Positions 1-5,806 are shown, numbered from the stretch's first letter. The stretch is DNA of 6,691 nt from an uncultured Treponema sp. (GCA_905373565.1 CAJPTT010000136.1:1-6691), one strand, 5' to 3'. Made by a program: numbers and translations. Notes: a model not told the origin generated them from the letters alone.

Positions 1-170
1 CTATAGGGCATCTCTAAAAACTCGGTTAGATTTTTAGAGATGCCCGACGAGTTTTTGTTTAAGTTTTTATACTATAAAGACTTAAACAAAAATATCGCAA
101 ATTAAATCTAAGGGAAAACCGGTGAGCAAAGCTCACCTCTAAAAACGGAAGTTTTTAGATGTCCCCTATA
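1..170. repeat. MITE-like element of nested inverted repeats
   Basis: This non-coding AT-rich block is built from perfect inverted repeats. Bases 6-20 pair with 31-45 (15 bp, 10-nt loop). Bases 52-64 pair with 80-92 (13 bp, extendable to 52-70/74-92 through one G-U pair, leaving a 3-nt loop). Bases 121-127 pair with 131-137 (7 bp, AAA loop). Bases 138-146 pair with 151-159 (9 bp, GGAA tetraloop). The outer ends, 2-21 and 151-170, are inverted copies of each other matching at 17 of 20 positions, and both ends carry TATA. This is the architecture of a miniature inverted-repeat element or a composite REP-type palindrome. No transposase is visible. The left boundary may lie outside the window. 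A role as a transcription terminator for the upstream gene is possible, but no clear GC stem followed by a T-tract is present. Confidence 0.55.
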
Positions 171-254
171 TATAATTTTCTATCTATCGAATTTCCAAAA
201 AATGGTAATAGTTGGGTTATTCTTTCCGATATAGAACAGCAGATTAAGCAAAAA
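171..254 (+). pseudogene. Remnant of restriction-modification methyltransferase (specificity region)
   Basis: This frame reads YNFLSIEFPKNGNSWVILSD followed by IEQQIKQK. The block with S-W-V-I-L-S, then I-E and I-K-x-K, resembles a motif at the start of the TaqI/Eco57I-like specificity region of type IIG and PglX-type adenine methyltransferases. There it is normally followed by a segment of the kind IE-x-x-G-x-PLKDW. Here the match ends after about 28 codons: the next codons (FFPFSSKSSAKKPY) do not resemble the family. The remnant starts directly at the right end of the repeat element, so no upstream part is visible. I read it as a decayed gene scrap, with no function expected. The family assignment rests on motif recall only. 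Confidence 0.45.
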
Positions 255-342
255 TTTTTCCCTTTTTCCTCAAAATCCTCAGCCAAAAAGCCGTACGTGT
301 CGCATATAAAGATTAGTTTACAGATACCTAGGAGGCAAAACG

Positions 343-1398
343 ATGAAAAAACTCTTTTTTCTTGTATCAATTATCTGCGCTCTGTGCGGAGCAGGGTGCG
401 CAGGTTTTTCCAAACAGCCGATTTTTACCGAGATTATCGGAGAAGAAGCCGACCCCGTCAAAATAGTCAAAACCGCACGGATGGAAAACAATGCCGTGCA
501 GATGTTCTTTTCCGGTACGGCGGAATTTCTTTCGGCAGAAATCTTTATACCCGAAACGGGCGAAACGCAGGTGTGCAACGCCGAATGTATGGACATCCCC
601 GACGGCTTTACCGATTCCGAAGGGCAATCCGGTAAGGTAGATACCTACACCGCTTTTGAACTTACTCCAACTGCCCCGATCGGAATCGGGGCGCCTTTTG
701 TACTGCGCGGTTCCGTGTCGAATACGAAGCACAGCGTTCTTGATTTTGCGCTGCCGTTTGAGGGAGCCAATACGCGCCCTGCAAAACTGCGGATAACCGA
801 AATTCGTCCGCTGTACAGCAGTAAACCGAAAAGCGAATTTATCGAGTTCATTGTGATGGAAAGCGGAAACCTTTCCGGTATTACCATCACGAATGTCGGA
901 GATAAGCAAAACCCGCACTATCGGTTCCCCGCCGCAGAAGTTTCCACAGGAGAGACCATCGTATACCATTGGCGTTCCGTCGAAGAAGGTATCCGCGATG
1001 AACTTACCGCTAAAACTATTTCAGGCGGAACGCAGGCATGTCCGGCTGCGCGTGATTTTTGGGGGCCGTATACGAGCATTCCAAAACGGAACGCCAATGT
1101 GATTCTGATAAAAGCCGGAGTGAATGGCGATATTCAGGATGCGATTCTCTACTGTACCGAAAAAGAATTTGCCAAGCGAGGCGCAGCTCCTGCATGGAAT
1201 GATGAAGAACTGGTACGGGAAGCGGAAGCAGCTGTTGCAAGCGGCGCATGGCGAAGCGGCGCCGTCTTAAAGTCAGCGGTTATCGCACCGATAACCGCCT
1301 CAAAATCGCTGGTACGCGATGCAAAGGCCGGCGTCAATAAAGCCGAAAGCTGGACACTCCGCGATTCAAAAAAGGTTACAATGGGGAAACCGTATTAA
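343..1398 (+). CDS. Predicted lipoprotein with lamin-tail-like domain
   Basis: This gene encodes a 351-residue exported protein. The start is fixed by a strong AGGAGG at 330-335, 7 nt before the ATG. The N-terminus MKKLFFLVSIICALCGAGC has two lysines, a hydrophobic stretch and a likely lipidated Cys19. The lipobox GAGC is relaxed compared with the L-x-x-C consensus, as is tolerated in spirochaetes; C15 is a less likely alternative. Residues about 148-275 resemble a lamin-tail (LTD) beta-sandwich: LRITEIRP, SEFIEFIVMESGNLSG, a YRFP/G-E-T-I-V segment, and NANVILIKAGVNGDIQDAIL. The C-terminal stretch SKSLVRDAKAGVNKAESW recalls the S-x-x-R...D-x-N-x-A-x-D-W ending of such proteins. Residues 20-147 are not recognised. 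It lies 63 bp upstream of batA on the same strand, so co-transcription is possible. A role at the cell surface is inferred; the ligand is unknown. Confidence 0.85.
   Translation: MKKLFFLVSIICALCGAGCAGFSKQPIFTEIIGEEADPVKIVKTARMENNAVQMFFSGTAEFLSAEIFIPETGETQVCNAECMDIPDGFTDSEGQSGKVDTYTAFELTPTAPIGIGAPFVLRGSVSNTKHSVLDFALPFEGANTRPAKLRITEIRPLYSSKPKSEFIEFIVMESGNLSGITITNVGDKQNPHYRFPAAEVSTGETIVYHWRSVEEGIRDELTAKTISGGTQACPAARDFWGPYTSIPKRNANVILIKAGVNGDIQDAILYCTEKEFAKRGAAPAWNDEELVREAEAAVASGAWRSGAVLKSAVIAPITASKSLVRDAKAGVNKAESWTLRDSKKVTMGKPY
673..692. repeat. GC-rich hairpin inside the lipoprotein gene
   Basis: GCCCCGAT (673-680) and ATCGGGGC (685-692) form a perfect 8-bp stem with a 4-nt loop (CGGA). TTTT follows at 696-699, so it superficially resembles a weak intrinsic terminator within coding sequence. 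Confidence 0.5.
1276..1298. repeat. Perfect 10-bp hairpin near the 3' end of the lipoprotein gene
   Basis: GCGGTTATCG (1276-1285) and CGATAACCGC (1289-1298) are exact inverted copies separated by only CAC. The stretch encodes SAVIAPITA. It has no T-tract, so termination is unlikely. It could slow RNA decay or be a small repeat unit absorbed into the gene. Confidence 0.6.
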
Positions 1399-1408
1399 TT
1401 GGTTACCC

Positions 1409-1437
1409 TTGCATAAACGCATACAGACCCGTAAAAT
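1409..1437 (+). promoter_or_regulatory. Candidate batA promoter
   Basis: TTGCAT (1409-1414) and TAAAAT (1432-1437) are separated by 17 bp, with the -10 matching consensus at 5 of 6 positions and the -35 at 3 of 6. The predicted start near 1444 precedes the batA ribosome site (AAGGAT, 1450-1455) and the GTG start. It lies wholly in the gap between the lipoprotein gene and batA, so it could give the bat genes their own transcript. The match is weak enough to arise by chance. Confidence 0.3.
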
Positions 1438-1461
1438 TAAAATCGTGATAAGGATACCCTT

Positions 1462-2460
1462 GTGCTGAATTTTCAACGACCGCTTTCTTTTTTCCTCTTG
1501 CTGTTACTGCCGGCTTTTGTACTGCTCCGGCGGACGGGGAGATTGCAAGCGGTATCGATATCGCTGCCGCTTGGAAATTGGAACGGGTTTGTTCCCGAAA
1601 AAAATCTGCGGGTGTATCTTGTGCACCGTATCTCCCAGTACGTTCTTGCGGCAGCCTTTGTATTCGCCGTTGCAGCGCTTGCGGAACCGGTACGGCAAAC
1701 TTCCGAAGCGATGTATGCCGGTTCGGGACAGGCGTTGATGTTTGTCATCGATACCAGCCCCTCGATGGCGGCACAGGACATGGGAACACAGACACGGCTT
1801 GAGGCGGCGAAACGGATTATCAAGTCTTTTGCGGAAAAGTACGAAGGCGACTCGTTGGGGCTTACCGCGCTGGGAAGTTCCGCCGCCGTACTCATTCCAC
1901 CGACAATCGATCGGCACACGTTTCTGACTCGGTTGGATCAACTGCAAGTCGGTGAATTCGGCGACGGAACGGCAATCGGTATGGGGCTTGCCTCTGCCGT
2001 GCTGCATCTGACGCAGTATTCCGTGATCCCCTCGCATATCATTCTCTTTACCGACGGAGATAACAACACCGGCGAGGTGCATCCCCGCGCGGCCGCAGAT
2101 ATCATCAAGCATAAAAAAATCGGGTTTTACATTATCGGGTTGGGGAAGTCGGGATATGCGCCGGTTAAATATATTGATCCCATTCAAAAAAAAGAAATTT
2201 CCGGTACGCTCAACACCGTGTTTAATGAAGCGGAGTTACAAAAGATTGCCGGTTACGGTAACGGCCGCTATTTTTCGGCACAGTCGCCCGAATTATTAAC
2301 GGATATTTTTAATCGATTTATTCAAAAGATACCGGCGACGCCTCCTTCAATGACGATGCGTAAATACACGTACCTTGACGGGCTGTTTTTATTAATTGCA
2401 ATGAGCTGCACGATAGGAGCATGGCTGCTTCGCAGAATCGGAATGCAGGCGGTGTCATAA
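1462..2460 (+). CDS. batA: BatA, membrane-anchored VWA-domain protein
   Basis: This is a 332-residue inner-membrane protein of the Bat family (named for Bacteroides aerotolerance). It starts at GTG, with AAGGAT 6 nt upstream. Membrane helices are predicted at about residues 8-22 and 55-74 and near the C-terminus (303-323), bracketing a von Willebrand A domain (about 90-290). The metal-binding MIDAS site is complete: D97-T-S99-P-S101, T170 within GDGTAIG, and D198 within LFTDGDN. BatA-like VWA domains are thought to bind partner proteins through a divalent metal; the partner here is unknown. The length matches the family. The stop codon overlaps the batB start by one base, and the gene order batA-batB-batC-batD supports the name over its paralogue BatB. 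An upstream moxR/DUF58 pair, common next to batA, is not visible in this window. Confidence 0.93.
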   Translation: MLNFQRPLSFFLLLLLPAFVLLRRTGRLQAVSISLPLGNWNGFVPEKNLRVYLVHRISQYVLAAAFVFAVAALAEPVRQTSEAMYAGSGQALMFVIDTSPSMAAQDMGTQTRLEAAKRIIKSFAEKYEGDSLGLTALGSSAAVLIPPTIDRHTFLTRLDQLQVGEFGDGTAIGMGLASAVLHLTQYSVIPSHIILFTDGDNNTGEVHPRAAADIIKHKKIGFYIIGLGKSGYAPVKYIDPIQKKEISGTLNTVFNEAELQKIAGYGNGRYFSAQSPELLTDIFNRFIQKIPATPPSMTMRKYTYLDGLFLLIAMSCTIGAWLLRRIGMQAVS

Positions 2461-3422
2461 TGATTGAATTTGAAAAACCGTTTTTCCTGTTGTGTATCAT
2501 TGCTATTCTGCCTGCCTGCGCCGTTACGTTGTATCGCATAAAAAAATTAAAAGAAAGCTACGCGGCGGCGGGAGAGATTCAAACCATTATACGGACACTG
2601 CGAATCCGAACGGCGCTTTGGAGCATCGGCTGGCTGTTTCTCAGTATTGCCGCAGCCGTACCGCTTTGGGGTACAAAACAAACCACCGTAGTTAAACACG
2701 GGAATGCGGTCATCTTTGCCGTCGATATTTCGCGCAGTATGACCGTCGCCGACATCACACCGAACCGGCTCGAATTTGCAAAGCGTTATGTTTCCTTTTT
2801 GATAGAACGCTTACCGGAAACGGCCTGCGGACTCGTTACGATAAAGGGACTGGGTACGCTTGCCGTACCGTTGAGTTTTAATCATCAGAGTGTACTGACC
2901 GCAGCGGAAACGCTGTCGCCGTTCAATGCAACCGCGGCAGGTAGCAATCTTGAACACGGGCTGCGTGTCGCATTGGAGGCATTCCCCGAAAATCGATTGA
3001 CCGGAAAAACGGTTGTGTTGTGTACCGACGGCGGTGAAACAATCGGTTCGGTGCCGCGTATTCTTCCGCGGTATCGGCAAGAAAATGTTCAACTGATTAT
3101 CATCGGCTTTGGAACGGAAACAGGCGGCACGCTTTCCATCCTGAATGAAAAACACGAATCGGTCGTGCAAAAAAGTGCGTTGGAGGAAGCTATTCTTAAA
3201 CGCTATGCGGAGCAAGCCTTAAACGGAAGTTTTTATATTTCCGCTGCCGACCTCGGTTCGGCACAGAAGGTGTTGCAATCGCTGACGGAAGGCGATGCCG
3301 AAAGCGAGAAAATACGATATGTGCAAAAACCGGTACGGCGGACATTCGAGTGTACGGCGATGGCGCTCCTCTTTTTTTGTCTCGGTCTTTGTGCGGGAGG
3401 TATCCGTGCTAAAAAAATGTAG
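2460..3422 (+). CDS. batB: BatB, membrane-anchored VWA-domain protein
   Basis: This 320-residue paralogue of BatA begins MIEFEKPFFLL, the usual Bat N-terminus. The ATG at 2460 shares its A with the batA stop (TAATG) and has AGGCGG 7 nt upstream. An in-frame ATG at 2421 would add 13 polar residues and has GGAG only 1 nt away, so it was rejected. Helices are predicted at about 8-25, 53-70 and 297-316. The VWA domain (about 83-275) carries MIDAS residues D89-I-S91-R-S93 and D190 (CTDGGE). The third MIDAS position, Thr170 in BatA, is Ser162 here (GSN), which can still coordinate metal. The 3' end overlaps batC by 17 bp. A shared membrane complex with BatA is inferred from the paralogy and the operon. 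Confidence 0.92.
   Translation: MIEFEKPFFLLCIIAILPACAVTLYRIKKLKESYAAAGEIQTIIRTLRIRTALWSIGWLFLSIAAAVPLWGTKQTTVVKHGNAVIFAVDISRSMTVADITPNRLEFAKRYVSFLIERLPETACGLVTIKGLGTLAVPLSFNHQSVLTAAETLSPFNATAAGSNLEHGLRVALEAFPENRLTGKTVVLCTDGGETIGSVPRILPRYRQENVQLIIIGFGTETGGTLSILNEKHESVVQKSALEEAILKRYAEQALNGSFYISAADLGSAQKVLQSLTEGDAESEKIRYVQKPVRRTFECTAMALLFFCLGLCAGGIRAKKM
3395..3400 (+). promoter_or_regulatory. Ribosome site that decides the batC start
   Basis: GGGAGG lies 5 nt before the GTG at 3406, inside the batB coding end. It is the only good Shine-Dalgarno near the 5' end of this frame. It supports the GTG over the ATG at 3295, which is deep in batB, and over the ATG at 3502, which leaves a signal peptide without basic residues. 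Confidence 0.7.
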
Positions 3423-4098
3423 ACGTCCGGCTGCCGTCATATCACCCATATCATCACGTTCAACATTATTATCATCGTTATGTAGATCATCATTTTTGTC
3501 GATGAGTTTTATTTTTTTACTGATGACGATAGTCGGTCTATCGGGATGCAGCGCAGAACAGCAAACCAAAATTGCACACGTAAAAGGAACACTCGCATGG
3601 ATGCGGAGCGATTGGAACGATGCCGTGTTGTATTTTTATGAGGCTGAAAGTTTAGCGGCGGAATTATCCGATGATACAATAAAACCGTACACGGATTTTG
3701 CGCTTGCCTCTTCATATCTGATGCAGGGAGAGGATGAGGCTGCATCCGGAAAATTACAAAATGGTTTCGAAACCGCTCCGGATATTTTACGGGCGCATCG
3801 ATTTTATCAACAAGGCATTATTGCGTTTCACTCAAAGGATTATGCGGAAGCGGCGGCATTGTTCCGAAAATCCTTGGAGCTTTCCGGCCGCGATACGGCG
3901 GCTAAGATTAATTACGAGTTGAGTAAAAAGTTGAGCGACACACAGCGGGAGATGCAGCATCAAGCTCCGCAACAGACGTCCGAAGATCCCGAAGCCGATC
4001 TGACGGATTCGATTATCTTAGATATTATTCGCAAAAGAGAGCAAACCGAATGGAAAAAAACACAGCGCGAATCGGAACCGGCGATAAACGATTATTAG
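3406..4098 (+). CDS. batC: BatC, TPR-repeat lipoprotein
   Basis: This 230-residue lipoprotein starts at GTG with GGGAGG 5 nt upstream. The signal region is unusually long. A basic start (LKKCRRP) is followed by a Ser-rich stretch (13-34), then a hydrophobic core (35-46) and a textbook lipobox LSGC with lipidated Cys48. The mature part has about three TPR-like helical repeats: 56-86 (HVKGTLAWMRSDWNDAVLYF), 95-125, and 130-160 (YQQGIIAFHSKDYAEAAALF). A polar linker (about 180-200) and an amphipathic tail containing LDIIRKREQTEWKK follow. TPRs usually bind proteins, so BatC probably bridges BatA/B and BatD on the outer face of the membrane (inference). It overlaps batB by 17 bp and batD by 49 bp, which implies coupled translation. 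The Ser-rich part of the signal region coincides with a triplet-repeat-like DNA tract. Confidence 0.88.
   Translation: MLKKCRRPAAVISPISSRSTLLSSLCRSSFLSMSFIFLLMTIVGLSGCSAEQQTKIAHVKGTLAWMRSDWNDAVLYFYEAESLAAELSDDTIKPYTDFALASSYLMQGEDEAASGKLQNGFETAPDILRAHRFYQQGIIAFHSKDYAEAAALFRKSLELSGRDTAAKINYELSKKLSDTQREMQHQAPQQTSEDPEADLTDSIILDIIRKREQTEWKKTQRESEPAINDY
3438..3510. repeat. Degenerate ATC/ATT triplet tract within the batC signal region
   Basis: The tract is dominated by ATC, ATT and CAT triplets (for example ATTATTATCATC near 3466-3477 and ATCATCATT near 3486-3494). In the batC frame it reads as a Ser/Leu-rich stretch (SPISSRSTLLSSL, then CRSSFLS). It is compositionally unlike the flanking coding DNA and suggests an old slippage-type expansion. 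Confidence 0.5.
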
Positions 4099-5672
4099 GA
4101 CTTTTAGCATGCAGGCTAGTCGCGAAGACGGCAACAATCTTTTTTTTCTTTTGTGCAGTCGCAACCCTCTATGGGCAGCAAAACGATTATGCCGAGCATT
4201 TTATTGAACTCAAAATAGACGGTACCGAATTATCAATTGATCGTGAATTTGAAATTGAAGTAATCATCAAACGAGAGGCTCCGTATTTGCAGAAGAATAA
4301 TGGCGATACGCCGCGATTTATCCTCGAGCGGGAGAACGATACGGCAGAGCTGATACAGAGCAGTGCGATTCCCGAACGGGACGGCCTGCATTTGCGCTAT
4401 CGGTATCGGTTTAACAAAACAGGCAGGTTCCGGTTCGAACCGGAGCTGCAATGGAAACGGCAAACGCTCGAGCTGACACCGCTGGATATAACCGTACACC
4501 GGCCGCGGCTTTCGGAACATACGCCGTTTGTGTGGACGCTGTATTCTGTAAGCGGTCTGCCGGTTGCGGACGGCACAGCCCTTGAACAAGGTACGGAATA
4601 CATCCTGTGTTTAACCGCAGCCTTTTATTCGGCAGGATATACCGAGCGTTACCGGCACGCTTTACAAACCGCCTCTGCTCAAATCGAAGCCGCCCGCCTC
4701 GGCGAGAATGGAAGCGGTACTGCTGTTCGGGATATGCACAGTGAGCTGGCGTTACCGGCTGAAATAGTCCGTATTGAATGCGCTCCATCCGAAAGCGCTG
4801 CGCTGAAACCGCTTACACTCACAGAACTGCCGTTCGATGCGGCTGTTTTAATAAGCCCGTCAGCCTTCCCGGATACTGGTGTTTTCAGCGCCGTCGTACC
4901 GGCTGCGTCCAATCCATACGAAGATTCGGACGACGAGCATTACGTGCTTGCAATGTTCAGCTTAATACCCTTGCGGATAGGCGTTCAAAGCCTTCCTCAA
5001 GCACAGATATTTTTTACAGCGGGCGGAAAAGCATTCAGCGCTCCTGCTGCGTACCGCATCGACCGGCAGGCAATTACCGAGGCCGCCGGTAAAAGCGGCG
5101 CGGACGGCTTCACCGCCGCTGCATTTCAGGCGCTCCCGCCTGAAATGCAGTACAGCGGCAACACTATGACCGAGCAAGAAAAAAGCGCCGCGGTAAAGCA
5201 GATAACCGACTATCGCAAACAGGAAGCCGCGGCGCTTTTTTCTCCCGCAATCCGCCGTGAACGCAGAAAACTGGAAGCTGCGTTGGAGATTGCGCATCCG
5301 TTGCCGCTGTATCCGCGTCTGCTCGGTATTCTAACGGCGGTAATGTCCGGCTTATTGCTGATCGGTGCGGCAGTATGCGGTTTCCGCAATAAAAAGCGGT
5401 TTATGCTGCTTTGTATCATCATCGCATTGTGCAGCGGAACTCTCGCCGCCGTACTGTTCCGGCTCATACTACGGCCACAGGGCGTGTGCATTGAGGATAC
5501 CGGCGAAATAGCGGTGCGGCGTATACCGGAAAATACCGGCAGTATTATACACCGGCTTTCGGCAGGTGAGAGCGTCATTATCATACGCAGGGCGCCGCAA
5601 TGGTACTACATTAAAACCGCCGGTGGCGTTACCGGCTGGGTACTCCCGCAATCGATTGTGCAGTACAATTAA
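4050..5672 (+). CDS. batD: BatD with BatE-like two-helix and SH3 C-terminus
   Basis: This 540-residue exported, membrane-anchored protein starts at the ATG at 4050, with a purine-rich AGAGAG 8 nt upstream. It overlaps batC by 49 bp; no in-frame ATG, GTG or TTG lies between there and the signal core. The signal peptide has a long basic n-region, a core at about 27-40 (TATIFFFFCAVATL) and probable cleavage after LYG42. Residues about 43-330 are beta-rich, as in the BatD family (for example IELKIDGTELSIDREFEIEV and the strand YRFNKTGRFRFEPELQW). A charged linker (about 372-418, with AIRRERRKLEAALE) leads to helices at 422-444 and 450-472. An SH3-like domain (about 478-540) follows, with G-E-x-V-I-I-I, QWYYIKT and the GWVLPQSIV ending. 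Helix-helix-SH3 is the layout of BatE, so this looks like a BatD/BatE hybrid. BatD is thought to work with BatA-C in the envelope; its mechanism is unknown. Confidence 0.88.
   Translation: MEKNTARIGTGDKRLLGLLACRLVAKTATIFFFFCAVATLYGQQNDYAEHFIELKIDGTELSIDREFEIEVIIKREAPYLQKNNGDTPRFILERENDTAELIQSSAIPERDGLHLRYRYRFNKTGRFRFEPELQWKRQTLELTPLDITVHRPRLSEHTPFVWTLYSVSGLPVADGTALEQGTEYILCLTAAFYSAGYTERYRHALQTASAQIEAARLGENGSGTAVRDMHSELALPAEIVRIECAPSESAALKPLTLTELPFDAAVLISPSAFPDTGVFSAVVPAASNPYEDSDDEHYVLAMFSLIPLRIGVQSLPQAQIFFTAGGKAFSAPAAYRIDRQAITEAAGKSGADGFTAAAFQALPPEMQYSGNTMTEQEKSAAVKQITDYRKQEAAALFSPAIRRERRKLEAALEIAHPLPLYPRLLGILTAVMSGLLLIGAAVCGFRNKKRFMLLCIIIALCSGTLAAVLFRLILRPQGVCIEDTGEIAVRRIPENTGSIIHRLSAGESVIIIRRAPQWYYIKTAGGVTGWVLPQSIVQYN
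4429..4444. repeat. 16-bp perfect palindrome in batD
   Basis: TCCGGTTCGAACCGGA reads identically on both strands and extends to about 20 bp if G-T pairs are allowed. It encodes part of RFRFEPE. As DNA it could be a protein-binding or restriction-type site; as RNA it would need to open a loop at its centre. Confidence 0.5.
5119..5150. repeat. 14-bp perfect hairpin in the batD linker
   Basis: CTGCATTTCAGGCG (5119-5132) and CGCCTGAAATGCAG (5137-5150) are exact inverted copies with only a 4-nt loop (CTCC). Outer bases 5115-5118 can also pair with 5156-5159 across a bulge. It encodes the stretch around AFQALPPEMQ. No T-tract follows. A further 7-bp inverted repeat (5094-5100 with 5114-5120) overlaps its left arm and would compete with it. 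Confidence 0.75.
5178..5242. repeat. 16-bp inverted repeat ending in T6 (terminator-like) inside batD
   Basis: GAAAAAAGCGCCGCGG (5178-5193) and CCGCGGCGCTTTTTTC (5227-5242) are exact inverted copies around a 33-nt loop. The stem core GCGCCGCGG is very GC-rich and is flanked by A6 and T6, which is the symmetric form of a bidirectional intrinsic terminator. The large loop makes efficient termination uncertain. It encodes the charged linker just upstream of the two membrane helices and the SH3 part of the protein, so any termination here would separate the BatD-like part from the BatE-like part. Confidence 0.65.
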
Positions 5673-5699
5673 CGTGGAACAACTGTACTGCTTATTTTT
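5660..5699 (+). terminator. Rho-independent terminator overlapping the batD stop
   Basis: GCAGTACA (5660-5667) pairs perfectly with TGTACTGC (5684-5691), followed at once by TTATTTTT (5692-5699). The 16-nt loop contains the batD TAA (5670-5672), so the left arm is coding. This fits the end of the bat operon. The stem is short and only half GC, so strength is uncertain. Confidence 0.6.
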
Positions 5700-5806
5700 G
5701 AGGTAAGATGTCCTTTCTCTGAATTCTTTGCAGGTGCCCATTTATAGACTATCCCCATGAGCGTATACATGAATAAACCTGCACGCTTTATATGAAATCG
5801 GTTAAA

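Noticed and set aside
305..310. TATAAA as the -10 box of the lipoprotein promoter
   Set aside because: No acceptable -35 hexamer lies 16-18 bp upstream, in an AT-rich stretch where such hexamers are common.
155..370. Minus-strand 71-codon open frame across the left intergenic region
   Set aside because: It overlaps the strong lipoprotein start and the R-M-like remnant, lacks a recognisable domain, and has no convincing ribosome site.
255..635. Continuation of the R-M-like frame into the lipoprotein gene
   Set aside because: After 254 the residues stop resembling the family, and past 343 the frame is an Arg-rich shadow of the lipoprotein gene.
1504..2187. Long minus-strand open frame opposite batA
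   Set aside because: It is an Arg/Cys-rich shadow of a clearly coding frame with intact VWA motifs on the plus strand.
3295..3405. Earlier ATG start for batC
   Set aside because: It lies deep within batB and would add about 37 polar, Arg-rich residues before the signal peptide; GTG 3406 has the only good ribosome site.
5499..5640. Frequent ACCGGC/GCCGGT words late in batD as a repeat family
   Set aside because: The spacing is irregular and the words recur across the coding DNA of the window, so codon preference explains them.
5729..5783. TGCAGGT/ACCTGCA inverted pair as a terminator or operator
   Set aside because: It has only 7 bp, a 41-nt loop and no T-tract; it is likely chance.
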